Shown: positions 42,185 through 51,704, numbered from the stretch's first letter. The stretch: DNA of 57,752 bases from Prevotella sp. UBA2456 (GCA_002342415.1 DDPY01000042.1:1-57752), one strand, 5' to 3'. The notes: generated by a model from the sequence alone, not told the origin. Program-made: numbers and translations.

Positions 42185-42272
42185 TAAAATCAGCAAAATG
42201 ATGCCAAAATCAGCAAAATCGACAAAAAAGTGCTTGGATTTTTGGTTTATCGGGATTTTTTGATTACCTTTG
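42185..42272 (+). promoter_or_regulatory. Paired 14-mer operator and promoter of the exporter operon (site c)
   Basis: TAAAATCAGCAAAA (42185-42198) and CAAAATCAGCAAAA (42205-42218) are 20 bp apart. The proximal copy ends 46 bp before TACCTTTG (42265-42272). A TTTG at 42241-42244 gives a -33 box 20 bp upstream of the -7 box. Confidence 0.72.
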
Positions 42273-42286
42273 TAGACTAAGTGTAA

Positions 42287-43951
42287 ATGACGACTTTAAT
42301 TAGACCGATTCTTATGAAACAAACAATCATTCTTGGCAACATCATCACGATGGACGAAAAGCGGCCTTTTGCCAAGGCGGCATTAGTAAAGAATGGCGTA
42401 TTTGCCTATATCGGCAGTGCAGAAGAAGCGAAAACACTCGCCGGCAAGGACGCACAGGTGCAGGACTACGGTGACAACTACATCTATCCCGGTTTCATGG
42501 AGTCACACAGCCACGGCTACTTTGCCGGCGACCGTGCCATCGGACAGGCGAACCTCGGTCAGGCAGGCGTAAAAACCGACTACCCCAAATACCGTGAGAT
42601 TATCCGGGAGTTCATTGCGAAGAACCCTCATCGCAAATTCTATATGGCTGCCGGATGGCTGGAAAACGAGGAATACGTCACCAAGGAATATCTGGACGAG
42701 GTCTATGCAGAGAAGCCCGTCATCATGCAGACAGGCGGTGGACACTCCATGCTGCTCAACACCAAGGCCCTGGAATGGATAGGTATCGACGCTGCATACG
42801 CTAAGAAATATGGCTATGACATGGTGCATGTAGACAAGAATGGCGACCCCGACGGCTACATCTGCGAGAATCCCTTGCTGGATGTCATCGCCAAGCTCCC
42901 CACCTCAGTGGAGGATGCCAAAGAGTATCTGCTTGCCTGGCAGGACTTTGCTCTTCAGGAAGGCTATACAGCCGTAGCCGACGCTGGCGTGGAACTGTTC
43001 TGCAAGGATGCTCCCCAGGCGTACCGTGAGCTGGAAGAGGAGGGCAAGCTGAAGCTGCGCACCTACGGATATATGCTGACTCCCGATAATGTAGCCGACC
43101 CGAAGGCCGAGGTGGCCCGTGTGGCTGCCGACCGCGTCAGATACGGTGGCGAATACTTTAATATCATAGGTATCAAGACCTTCCTCGACGGTGTCACCGA
43201 GGCCCATACGGGCTGGCAGAATCAGGACTATCTCGACCAGCCGGGCTATCACGGTGTGGAGCGCTTCAACGACCACGGCAAGATGGTAGAGCTGATAGCC
43301 GAGGCCGACAAGGAGGGCATGGCCATACACGTCCACTCGGAGGGCGGCGGTGCCACGCACTTCATGTTAGGATGCATCGAGGATGCAGAGAAGATAACCG
43401 GCGACAAGAACCAGCGCAACGTGTTGGCTCACCTGCATTTCGTCACCGACGAGGATGTCCGTCGCATGGCCGAAACAGGCTCCGTGCCTGCCGTTGCTCC
43501 CCTCTGGACACCTAAGGTTCCCGGTATGTATGACCAGGAAGTCATCTACGTCGGTCAGGAATTGGCAGACGAGTCTTACCCCATCAAGTCGTTCTTTGAT
43601 GCCGGTGCCAACGTGGCGTTCCACTCCGACTACCCCGTATCTCCGCTCATGGATATCAAGCTCAGCATCTATACGGCAGAAATGCGCAACTATCCGAAGG
43701 AGGTGATAGGCGGTGTCACCACTCCACGCAACATGAAGGAGGCCATCAGCCGCGAGCAGTCGCTGCGCGCCATGACCATCAATGTGGCCCGCCAGTTCCA
43801 TCAGGAGCACCGCATGGGGTCTATTGAGTTCGGCAAGATAGCCAATATGACGGTGTTCGACTGCGACTTCCTGCACGACGACATAGAAAAGGTGGCCCAG
43901 GCCAATGTCGTAGCCACCATCGTAGACGGCGAAGTGGTCTACAAGGCGTAA
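42287..43951 (+). CDS. Cytoplasmic amidohydrolase, YtcJ-like (copy 3)
   Basis: 554 residues; the start may be 42287 or the ATG at 42314 (MKQTII). No signal peptide, unlike the two exported copies. Amidohydrolase family 3 motifs: HxH in PGFMESHSHG, FLDGVTEAHTGW, IHVHSEGGGA, and FHSDYPVSP with a late Asp. A metal-dependent hydrolase of an unknown amide or cyclic compound. It is the first gene behind paired-repeat site c and lies 46 bp before the exporter genes, so substrate processing and export may be linked. Confidence 0.88.
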   Translation: MTTLIRPILMKQTIILGNIITMDEKRPFAKAALVKNGVFAYIGSAEEAKTLAGKDAQVQDYGDNYIYPGFMESHSHGYFAGDRAIGQANLGQAGVKTDYPKYREIIREFIAKNPHRKFYMAAGWLENEEYVTKEYLDEVYAEKPVIMQTGGGHSMLLNTKALEWIGIDAAYAKKYGYDMVHVDKNGDPDGYICENPLLDVIAKLPTSVEDAKEYLLAWQDFALQEGYTAVADAGVELFCKDAPQAYRELEEEGKLKLRTYGYMLTPDNVADPKAEVARVAADRVRYGGEYFNIIGIKTFLDGVTEAHTGWQNQDYLDQPGYHGVERFNDHGKMVELIAEADKEGMAIHVHSEGGGATHFMLGCIEDAEKITGDKNQRNVLAHLHFVTDEDVRRMAETGSVPAVAPLWTPKVPGMYDQEVIYVGQELADESYPIKSFFDAGANVAFHSDYPVSPLMDIKLSIYTAEMRNYPKEVIGGVTTPRNMKEAISREQSLRAMTINVARQFHQEHRMGSIEFGKIANMTVFDCDFLHDDIEKVAQANVVATIVDGEVVYKA

Positions 43952-43997
43952 GCAAGTAAGAGAATCCCTGTCTATCAAGGCCCGATACCTAATCTCT

Positions 43998-44852
43998 ATG
44001 CAGGAAAAAACGGAAAAAGTCCTACAGTCGCCCAGTCAGATAGCCGATCATCTGCGCGTGACCTACGTGCCTGCCTATCTGCTGGCTGCGGCCATAGGAC
44101 TGCTATTGGCGGCATTCATCGTGTGGGGTGTGCTGGGCACGGTGAGCGATAAAGCCTATTATTCGGGCGTGGTGTTCCCCGTGCAGGGGACTACTGACGT
44201 CACGCTGCCCAACAAGGGTATCGTGCGTACCATGCTGGTACACAATGGCGACAGCGTGCATCTGGGCCAGATGATTGCCATGGTGTCCATAGGCGACAGT
44301 CACAGCTACCTGACCAGCACGGTCAGCGGACTGGTCATCAGTACGAAGGCCGACAATGAGCCGTTTGAAGCCTTCGACCCTATCATCAGTGTGGTGGACG
44401 GAAAAGCAAGCTGCCAGCATTCACAGCGCACACAGCTCATCGCCTACGCCGACAACGAGGCTCAGCGCAATCTTTGCATAGGTATGGAGGCCCAGGTGTG
44501 GCCAGCCAATGAGAAACGCGACGAGATAGGCTACGTGCGCGGGCGCATCAGTCAGGTGGTTCGCTATCCTGCCGATGCCGACGTCATGCGCCAGACATTG
44601 AAGTCGGACGTCATGGCCCGACGGTTCTTAGGCGATGGCAACAATGCGGTTTACAAGGTACTCATCGACCTGCAGCGCGACCCTGCCGACTCCACGTGCT
44701 ACGACTGGTCGTTCGGTCAGCCCGAAGATGTGAGCATGGATATTGGCACCTATTGCTCCGTACTCACCGAGACACGCCGCCGCAGCATGTTCCAGTACCT
44801 GTTCGAGACCTCGCGGACGCATTTCCGCAACCTGAAGCAGAAGTTTGAATGA
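43998..44852 (+). CDS. NHLM-type bacteriocin exporter, HlyD-like membrane fusion subunit
   Basis: 284 residues. One membrane helix at about 30-52 (LLAAAIGLLLAAFIVWGVLG), then a short lipoyl-like part (LPNKGIVRTMLVHNGDSVHL, TSTVSGLVIS) and a beta-barrel ending GYVRGRISQVVRYPADADVM and YDWSFGQPEDVSMDIGTYCS. This length and order, without a long coiled coil, fit the HlyD-like protein of NHLM (nitrile-hydratase-leader microcin) export systems. The call rests on family memory. The stop overlaps the next gene (ATGATGA). Confidence 0.75.
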   Translation: MQEKTEKVLQSPSQIADHLRVTYVPAYLLAAAIGLLLAAFIVWGVLGTVSDKAYYSGVVFPVQGTTDVTLPNKGIVRTMLVHNGDSVHLGQMIAMVSIGDSHSYLTSTVSGLVISTKADNEPFEAFDPIISVVDGKASCQHSQRTQLIAYADNEAQRNLCIGMEAQVWPANEKRDEIGYVRGRISQVVRYPADADVMRQTLKSDVMARRFLGDGNNAVYKVLIDLQRDPADSTCYDWSFGQPEDVSMDIGTYCSVLTETRRRSMFQYLFETSRTHFRNLKQKFE

Positions 44853-46603
44853 TGAAGGAGAATACAAAAGGCAACAGGGCGAACCTGTCGATGCGAGCGG
44901 CCTTCAGCTATTTCCTGAAGGGCAACATGCTGTTTGCACTCAACGGCATTGTAGTCGCAGCCATCGACTCGATAATCTCCATATTTCCCCCGCTGTTCCA
45001 GCAGGTTTACACAGACAACATCATCACGCAGAAGAACCCGGAGTGGTTCATGCCACTGATAGTGCTCTACATCACGCTGTTCGTGCTTGAAATGGTGTTA
45101 TGGATAGCATTCTCCGTGGTGCGCCGAAACAGCCAGTCAAGGCTCAATATCACCTCATCGACAGACTATCTCTGGACGGTGCTGCGGCTGCCGATGACGC
45201 GGATTACCCAGTTCAGCCCAGGCGAACTGGTGGCCCGCTATACCACGATTTCAAAGACTATCAAGTTGCTCGACTACTCTCTGCCGGCCGTTAGCGGCCT
45301 TTTGTTCCCAGTTATTGGCTGCTACCTCGTCATGCTCTTTAGCTGGAAGTTGGGCGTGCTGCAACTCTTTTCCGTCCTGCTGCTTCTCTACGTGATGCGC
45401 TCCACCGCCCAGTTGCAAAAGAAAATGGCCATGAATCTGGAGGTGACTGAAGCACGTCTGCAGAACGTCACCATGACGGGAATGAGTAATCTGGAAACTA
45501 TCAAGTCGTTAGGCAACGAGCATTGCTTCTTTGCACAGTGGGAGAAGGTCTACGCCCAGTCCATGAATGCCCGGGTGACGACGACCACCAACTCCGTATA
45601 CTTGAACGCCCTGCCGGTAGTGGTGCTGGAGTTTACCAATGCTGCCATACTGTGCTTAGGCACGTGGCTCATCCTGCAGGGCGAGCTGACTCCCGGCATA
45701 ATCTTAGCCGCCCAAGGGCTGATCAACAAGTCAGTCTATCCCATCAACAGAACCATCGACAGCGTACAGACCTTTCTGAGGCTGACCTCGTCCATCCAGC
45801 GCATCAAGGACGTGGCCGACTGCAAGAGTGAGACTGCCAACCTAAGCATACCCGAGGAGGAAGAACTGTCTGGCGGTGCAAAACTGGCAGGCGAGATAGA
45901 ACTGCGCGATGTCACCTTCGGCTACGACCGCTCGCTGCCCCCCATTCTGAGCCATTTCTCGCTGAAGATCAAGGCTGGCGAGCGTATAGCATTTGTGGGG
46001 CCTTCGGGCTGCGGCAAGAGCACCGTGCTGAGTCTGGTGTCCGGACTCTATGAGCCCTGGGAGGGCGAGGTGCTCTTCGACGGCAAACCCCGCAAGGTCA
46101 TTGACCGCATGACCTTCGCCAACTCCGTCTCGGTAATCAACCAGGACGTGACCCTCTTCGAGGGAACCATTTCTGACAACGTGAAGATGTGGGACGACTC
46201 CATTGAGGACTTCGCCATGGTGATGGCCTGCCACGATGCGCAGATACACGAGGAAATCATGGAGCGCCCGGGAGCATATCAAGGAACCGTCACCGAGCGC
46301 GGCAAGAACTTCAGCGGTGGTCAGCGGCAACGAATCGAGATAGCCACCGCCCTGACCAAGGAACCCACCATCCTGCTGATGGACGAGGGCACCTCGGCAC
46401 TCGACCCCAAGGCGGAAGCCCAGGTGATGGAGCACCTCTACGGCATGGGCATCACGCTTATTATGATTGCCCACCGTCTGGAGACTATCGTCCAGTGCGA
46501 CCAGATTTATGTGATAGAGCAGGGGCGCATCACCCAGCATGGCACACACGAGCAGTTGTGCCAGATGGACGGCCTGTATAGCAACCTTCAAAAATACGCC
46601 TGA
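44849..46603 (+). CDS. NHLM-type peptide exporter ABC subunit 1, without peptidase domain
   Basis: 584 residues: six membrane helices in the first 320 residues, then an ATPase with Walker A GPSGCGKST (about 388), signature NFSGGQRQRIEIA, Walker B ILLMDEGTSALD and H-loop IAHR. It looks like the NHLM ABC1 family, but the N-terminal C39 peptidase domain that normally cleaves leader peptides is absent; the protein starts directly at the membrane domain. Either cleavage is done by another protein or the substrate is not a leader peptide. It likely forms a heterodimer with the next ABC protein. Confidence 0.82.
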   Translation: MMKENTKGNRANLSMRAAFSYFLKGNMLFALNGIVVAAIDSIISIFPPLFQQVYTDNIITQKNPEWFMPLIVLYITLFVLEMVLWIAFSVVRRNSQSRLNITSSTDYLWTVLRLPMTRITQFSPGELVARYTTISKTIKLLDYSLPAVSGLLFPVIGCYLVMLFSWKLGVLQLFSVLLLLYVMRSTAQLQKKMAMNLEVTEARLQNVTMTGMSNLETIKSLGNEHCFFAQWEKVYAQSMNARVTTTTNSVYLNALPVVVLEFTNAAILCLGTWLILQGELTPGIILAAQGLINKSVYPINRTIDSVQTFLRLTSSIQRIKDVADCKSETANLSIPEEEELSGGAKLAGEIELRDVTFGYDRSLPPILSHFSLKIKAGERIAFVGPSGCGKSTVLSLVSGLYEPWEGEVLFDGKPRKVIDRMTFANSVSVINQDVTLFEGTISDNVKMWDDSIEDFAMVMACHDAQIHEEIMERPGAYQGTVTERGKNFSGGQRQRIEIATALTKEPTILLMDEGTSALDPKAEAQVMEHLYGMGITLIMIAHRLETIVQCDQIYVIEQGRITQHGTHEQLCQMDGLYSNLQKYA

Positions 46604-46607
46604 CACG

Positions 46608-48719
46608 ATGAATACGAATATATTCCTCCAACAGTTGGCCAGGCGTATGGACGGCGACCGCAAGGCGATAAGCCAGAGCGAGGAGATTCTGCGCTCCATG
46701 ATAGACAGGAAATTGTGGAAGCAGATGGAGAACGCCGTGGAACTGTCACCGGACATAGAACAGACAGAGGCGCTGCTGGAACGCCACAACATCTTCTTCC
46801 GGCACATCACGCTCAGCGACGGCTGGTGGGCACGCTGTACAGGCTACATGATGGGATTCATGGTCGACGACAACATCCCCGTCATACTCACGCCCGGCTT
46901 CACCGACTATACATTCACGCACCCGAAGACTGGCAGGCTCCTGTCGGCAAGCAAGCAGGTCGAACTGCTGAAGCAGGAGGCACTCACGCTCTGTCTGCCC
47001 TATACGGATGACAAGTTGACCATCAAGTCGTTGTTGCGCTATGCCTCGCAAAGTCTCTGCAAATACGACCTGTTCTACACGCTGATGGCCTGTGTAGGTG
47101 TCATTTTGTTGACGATGTTCACACCATACGTGTGCAAGCTGATCTTCTCGGAGGTTATACCTTCGGGTGATGCCAGTCAGATTGTGCCCATCGCTACGCT
47201 GCTCTTCAGCGCTGCCCTCGGACTGACGATGGTCCAGATAGCCCGCAATCTGGTGGTGATGCGTATCAAGGACAAGGTGGAGTATGCGCTGCAGACGGCC
47301 CTGATGTCGCGCTTGCTGCAACTGCCTGCCGCGTTTGTCAAGCAGTTCACGCCAGGCGACCTCTCTAACCGCCTGTTGTCGCTATCGCGCGTCAGTTCCA
47401 ACCTGACGGCCAATTTCCTGTCGACGCTCCTTACCTTCCTGTTCTCGTTCATCATGTTCGTGCAATTCTTCATCTATGGCGGACCGCTGCTCTACACCGG
47501 TATCATAGTCGTCACGATACAGTTTGTGTCCATCCTGATGGAGTTCTATTATACAAAGAAGGTGCAGCAAAACGTGAATGCCAGTGGCTCGCACCTCATA
47601 GGCCAGCTGTTTGCCTTGTTTTCCGGCATCCAGAAGATCAAGACCACAGGAGCAGAGTTCCGGGCCTTCCACCAGTGGGCAAAGGCATACGCACCTACAG
47701 AGGCCTATAGCAGCCGACAGCCGCTGGTCAGTTTCTATGTGACTGCCGTCAGCTATTGTCTCAAGTCGCTGCCCATGATCGTCACGATGTGGGCGGCCTG
47801 GCACTATCGGCTGTCGCTCTCCGACTACATCGCCTATTGTGCCGTCCTGGGGCTCGTCTGTGAGGCTGTGCGCCAATTGCAGAATATCACCAAGATGATG
47901 GCACGCCTGCTGCCGGAGATACAGCTCTGCCGTCCCATCCTGGCTGCAAAGACAGAGACAAAGGGGGAGGCTCAAGTGGTGAAGAGCATCTCGGGACATA
48001 TGGACATACGTGGTCTGAAGTTCCGCTATGCCGACGACATGCCCTTGCTCTTTGACGGGCTCAACCTCAGTATCAACAGCGGTGACTACGTGGCACTGGT
48101 CGGCGGCTCGGGCTGCGGCAAGAGCACGCTGATGCGACTGATGATGGGACTGGAGAAGCCACTGGCTGGTTCCATATTCTACGACCAGTACGACATCAGC
48201 GACATCAACCTGCGCAGCCTGAGACGCTACTGCATCGGCATTTGCATGCAGGACGGCCAGTTGATAGAGGGTACCATCCGCGACAACATCATCTTCAACG
48301 ACCCGCTGCTGACTGAGGAAGATGTCTGGGAGGCTGCACAATTGGCAGCACTCGATGGCGACATCCGCCGTATGCCTTTAGGCATGGACACACCCATCAC
48401 CGTCGACGGCAAAGGGGTGTCGGGTGGACAGCGGCAGCGCATCCTCATCGCCCGGGCGCTGGTCAGGAAGCCCAAGGTGCTCTTCCTCGACGAGGCCACG
48501 TCGGCTCTTGACAACATCAGCCAGCACGCCGTGGTCGAGAATCTGGCCAAGTTGAAGTGTACGCGCATCGTCATTGCCCACCGTCTGAGCACCATCCGGC
48601 AGTGCAACCGCATCATCGTGCTGAAGGACGGCCGTGTGGCTGCCGACGGAAACTTTGAGCAGCTCAAGGCCCAAGGATATTTCCCGAATGAAAAAAATCA
48701 AGAAACGAATGAAGAATAA
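46608..48719 (+). CDS. NHLM-type peptide exporter ABC subunit 2 with N-terminal extension
   Basis: 703 residues from the ATG at 46608, 4 bp after the previous stop; a longer frame from 46539 would overlap it. About 140 residues precede the membrane domain (for example DDNIPVILTPGFTDYTFTHP), as in NHLM ABC2 proteins. Six membrane helices follow, then an ATPase with Walker A GGSGCGKST, signature VSGGQRQRILIA, Walker B LFLDEATSALD and H-loop IAHR. Partner of the ABC protein upstream. All residues for ATP hydrolysis are present. Confidence 0.82.
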   Translation: MNTNIFLQQLARRMDGDRKAISQSEEILRSMIDRKLWKQMENAVELSPDIEQTEALLERHNIFFRHITLSDGWWARCTGYMMGFMVDDNIPVILTPGFTDYTFTHPKTGRLLSASKQVELLKQEALTLCLPYTDDKLTIKSLLRYASQSLCKYDLFYTLMACVGVILLTMFTPYVCKLIFSEVIPSGDASQIVPIATLLFSAALGLTMVQIARNLVVMRIKDKVEYALQTALMSRLLQLPAAFVKQFTPGDLSNRLLSLSRVSSNLTANFLSTLLTFLFSFIMFVQFFIYGGPLLYTGIIVVTIQFVSILMEFYYTKKVQQNVNASGSHLIGQLFALFSGIQKIKTTGAEFRAFHQWAKAYAPTEAYSSRQPLVSFYVTAVSYCLKSLPMIVTMWAAWHYRLSLSDYIAYCAVLGLVCEAVRQLQNITKMMARLLPEIQLCRPILAAKTETKGEAQVVKSISGHMDIRGLKFRYADDMPLLFDGLNLSINSGDYVALVGGSGCGKSTLMRLMMGLEKPLAGSIFYDQYDISDINLRSLRRYCIGICMQDGQLIEGTIRDNIIFNDPLLTEEDVWEAAQLAALDGDIRRMPLGMDTPITVDGKGVSGGQRQRILIARALVRKPKVLFLDEATSALDNISQHAVVENLAKLKCTRIVIAHRLSTIRQCNRIIVLKDGRVAADGNFEQLKAQGYFPNEKNQETNEE

Positions 48720-50151
48720 TGTCATTTCACACCTCCTGGCAGGCCTGGTACTGCTTGCCATACCTCCACTCAGCAGCATGGGGCAGGTGTCGCTGACCCT
48801 TGACGAGGTGATACGACAGGCACAGGACAGTGCCATCACCGCCTTCCAGAGCCGGAAGGAATACCGCAGCCGACAGGCAGCCTACGAGGCTTTCGAAGCC
48901 TTGCGCAAGCCACAACTGTCGCTGAAGATTGTGCCCAACTACACGCGTATCGTCAGCGACCCTACCCGCGACTACGTCTACCTGCGCAACTTCGACATCC
49001 TCTCCACCTCGGCACAGGTGAGGCTTACCCAGAAGGTGCTGCCCTTTGGCGGCGAGGCCTACGTAGGCACACAGGCCATCTGGAGTGAGTTCTTCCGCGA
49101 GGGTGCCTCTGGCCATCCGCGCCAGTTCGTGGCCAGTCCGCTGCTGCTGGGCTATAGTCATACGCTGTTGGGCTACAACCCACACAAGTGGGAGAAACAA
49201 GTGGAGGACCAGCGGCTGAAGGCCGCCCGCCAGCAGCATGAGTACGACCTGCGACGCATTGCCGAGGAGGCTGCCACCCGCTACATCCGCCTGCTGTGCC
49301 GACAGCGGATGGCACTGATTCGACAGGAAGAACGGAGCCTGAACGACACCGTGCTGGCCATCGCACGCGAGAAGGCTACCATCGCCATCGTCACGCTGCA
49401 GGAACTGCACATCATAGAACTGCAGTTGCAGAACTCTGCCAACCTGCTGGCTGCGGCACGCAAGGATGAGCAGATGGCAAGGACGGAACTGGCATCCCTG
49501 CTGCGCATGAAGCAAATTCCCAACGACACGGCGCTGATGGTCATACCCGAACTGCCACCGCCCACCCCCTATACCACCGAGGAGGTGGCCATGCTGGTCA
49601 AAAGCAACAGCCCTGCCTACCAGCACCAACTGGCCGAGCTGACTGAGGCACGCCACCAGGAGAAGAAGGCCCGCAAGGAGCGAGGCGTCAACGTCGGGTT
49701 GGACATCAACCTGGGGGTGCAGCAGGTCAACTCGACCTTCGGCAGCGCCTACAAGAACCAGCAGCTGTATGCCTTGGGTTCCGTGCAGGTCACGATACCG
49801 CTGATGGACCATGGGGCAGCCAAGAAACGGCACGCTGCAGCCATGGCATGGGGAGAGCGGCAGGAGTCAGCACTCCAGGAGACGGAGCGAATCCTGACAG
49901 AGGATGCAACCTTGACCCTGCAGAAACTGCGCGACAGCAGGAAAATACTTGAGAGCACCGGAGAGACCATCAAGCTGGCAGAATCCAACTTTTACGAGAC
50001 GATGGAGAACTATGCCAACGGACTCTGCGACATCAATACCTTCAGCCTGGGGCAGAACCGGTGGGTGACGGCCTACGCTAACTACCTGAATGCTCTGGAG
50101 GATTTCTGGACGGCACACTATCACCTACAAACCCTCGTACGATATGAATAA
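48688..50151 (+). CDS. TolC-like outer-membrane channel of the exporter operon
   Basis: 487 residues from the ATG at 48688, inside the end of the ABC gene; the ATG at 48709 (MKNNV) is an alternative. Signal peptide (ISHLLAGLVLLAIPPLSSMG), then the TolC superfamily pattern: long helices with two repeats (RQAQDSAITAFQSRKEYRSR near 45, and EARHQEKKARKERGVNVGLD near 345). It should provide the outer-membrane exit for the ABC transporter. It overlaps both neighbours, indicating tight coupling. Confidence 0.85.
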   Translation: MKKIKKRMKNNVISHLLAGLVLLAIPPLSSMGQVSLTLDEVIRQAQDSAITAFQSRKEYRSRQAAYEAFEALRKPQLSLKIVPNYTRIVSDPTRDYVYLRNFDILSTSAQVRLTQKVLPFGGEAYVGTQAIWSEFFREGASGHPRQFVASPLLLGYSHTLLGYNPHKWEKQVEDQRLKAARQQHEYDLRRIAEEAATRYIRLLCRQRMALIRQEERSLNDTVLAIAREKATIAIVTLQELHIIELQLQNSANLLAAARKDEQMARTELASLLRMKQIPNDTALMVIPELPPPTPYTTEEVAMLVKSNSPAYQHQLAELTEARHQEKKARKERGVNVGLDINLGVQQVNSTFGSAYKNQQLYALGSVQVTIPLMDHGAAKKRHAAAMAWGERQESALQETERILTEDATLTLQKLRDSRKILESTGETIKLAESNFYETMENYANGLCDINTFSLGQNRWVTAYANYLNALEDFWTAHYHLQTLVRYE

Positions 50152-50977
50152 GTATAATGTTTTATGCCTTTTGGCCTTTTCTTCTCTTTGTCTTTTCACA
50201 GCCTGTCAGTCGAAACCGGCCGGGCAGGTTGCCGCACAGTCGGCTGACACGCTGACGGTGAAGCCGGCCAAATCCCCGGCGCGCCAGCAGGCGTCGAGTT
50301 ATCAGTCTGCCAACAAGGGCAGGATAGAAGCCATCCGCGAGATTCCGGTCTATAGCCGTATTGCGGAACAGATTGTCATGTTCGGTATAGAACGGACGGG
50401 ACAGCATGTCAGGAAAGGGCAGGTCGTGGTACGGCTGAGCGATGTTGCCCTGCGTGAGAAGATTCTCCATTGCCGTGCCAAGCTGGAGAAAGCCGAATTT
50501 CAGTATCAGGCTATCCTGATGGGGCAAGGCTATAAGCGTAACCATCTTGATGACGCACCCGATAACCTCAAGCATCTGGCACGTGTCAACAGCGGCTATA
50601 ACGAAGCAAGAGCCGAACTGCACGAGCTGGAGCATAAATTGACTTACTGCGCCATCACCGCTCCTGTCTCGGGAGCAGTAACAAAGATTCAGAACACGCT
50701 CTACGGTGCCGCCCAGCCGGGCGAGGCTCTCTTCTACATTGTGGATACCGAAAAGCTGAAGGTAAGCTTCGACGTGCTCGAAAACGAGTTGGCGAAATAC
50801 CAGATGGGAAAGAAGGTCTCTGTTTTTACCGTTGCCTATCCCTCAGAGCAGCACACAGCTACGATTTCTGCCATCAGTCCGGTCATCAACAGCAACGGCA
50901 TGGTACATATCGAAGCGACGCTGGAACCCCATCCGCACCTGATGCCAGGCATGACAGCGTTTACCACTGTTGACTAA
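50144..50977 (+). CDS. Lipoprotein membrane-fusion adaptor of the exporter operon
   Basis: 277 residues from the ATG at 50144 (overlap of 8 bp with the channel gene). Lipoprotein signal ending FTACQ. It has both lipoyl half motifs (ERTGQHVRKGQVVVRLSD, and CAITAPVSGAVTKIQNTL), a short coiled-coil hairpin between them (about 105-170), and the barrel strand KLKVSFDVLENELAKY. It ends soon after MPGMTAFTTVD, so the membrane-proximal domain of full-length RND adaptors (about 350 residues) is missing. A second adaptor besides the HlyD-like protein is unusual; the two may stack to span the periplasm. Confidence 0.8.
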   Translation: MNKYNVLCLLAFSSLCLFTACQSKPAGQVAAQSADTLTVKPAKSPARQQASSYQSANKGRIEAIREIPVYSRIAEQIVMFGIERTGQHVRKGQVVVRLSDVALREKILHCRAKLEKAEFQYQAILMGQGYKRNHLDDAPDNLKHLARVNSGYNEARAELHELEHKLTYCAITAPVSGAVTKIQNTLYGAAQPGEALFYIVDTEKLKVSFDVLENELAKYQMGKKVSVFTVAYPSEQHTATISAISPVINSNGMVHIEATLEPHPHLMPGMTAFTTVD

Positions 50978-51013
50978 CTTGGCGTTATTACCCAACGGTT
51001 GTCACACCGTCAC

Positions 51014-51052
51014 TAATCTCTCACCTCTCACTTCTCACCTCTTCTTCCTTCT
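51014..51052. repeat. Heptamer repeats encoding the PAP2 C-terminus
   Basis: TCTCACCTCTCACTTCTCAC and CTCTTCTTCC run across the 3' end of the convergent PAP2 gene, which reads them as EEEVRSER. Confidence 0.75.
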
Positions 51053-51704
51053 GTGGTATCAGCTTGTTGCGGCCGAAATAGAACAGGAGGCAGGGAGTGA
51101 GAAAACCGATGATGCTGCCTACGCAGACATCCGACAGGAAATGCTGCGAAAGATAGACACGTGAGTATGCCCCTAATGCGGCCAGCGACAGGAGCAGCAG
51201 CAAAGTGCAGCTGTAGAGCACACTCGTCTGCGCCTTGCCTTGTCTGATGTTGCGTTGATGGTGGTAGGCCAGGAACAGGGCAAAGCAGGTGCAGAAGACA
51301 AAGAACGTGGAGGCGTGTCCCGAGGGGAAGGAGTTGCTGTGGTGCATGCTGACGCCCTCCACGATGGGCAGCACCATGTCGGGACAATTCTCAAAGGCAC
51401 TGGCAGGACGTGGCATCTCGAAGATGTGTTTCAGCAGTTGCAGAATCCCGCCTCCCGTCAGCTCGCACAAGCCAAAGAACACCGTTAGCTTTACCTGTTT
51501 CCAGAAGAGGGGGAGCAGTCCTAACAGATAGATGGGACCCTCGGCAATCATAGAGTAATAGGTGAAGAAGGTGTCTTGAAGCCTGGTATGATATGAATTT
51601 AACAGTAGGTGGAGCTCCAGCTTAGGATATGCATAGAGCATTCCTAACGTTAACATCAGCAGGACAAGATAGGCTATACCATAAACTAAAAAACACTTCT
51701 TCAT
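51021..51704 (-). CDS. PAP2-family membrane phosphatase
   Basis: 227 residues with five or six membrane helices. PAP2 motifs: K-x6-RP in KHIFEMPRPAS (about 88-98), FPSGHAST near 126, and SRVYLSQHFLSD near 180. An inner-membrane lipid phosphatase, for example for undecaprenyl pyrophosphate or phosphatidylglycerol phosphate. Its C-terminal EEEVRSER is encoded by heptamer repeats. Its promoter is preceded by paired-repeat site d, linking it to the exporter and hydrolase loci. Confidence 0.88.
   Translation of the reverse strand: MKKCFLVYGIAYLVLLMLTLGMLYAYPKLELHLLLNSYHTRLQDTFFTYYSMIAEGPIYLLGLLPLFWKQVKLTVFFGLCELTGGGILQLLKHIFEMPRPASAFENCPDMVLPIVEGVSMHHSNSFPSGHASTFFVFCTCFALFLAYHHQRNIRQGKAQTSVLYSCTLLLLLSLAALGAYSRVYLSQHFLSDVCVGSIIGFLTPCLLFYFGRNKLIPQKEEEVRSER

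Noticed and set aside
41746..42286. A precursor peptide gene for the exporter
   Set aside because: No short ORF with a plausible start, leader-like helix and double-glycine site was found on either strand of this spacer.
47382..48341. A 319-codon minus-strand frame within the second ABC exporter gene
   Set aside because: It overlaps a full-length, motif-complete ABC gene and shows no recognisable domain.
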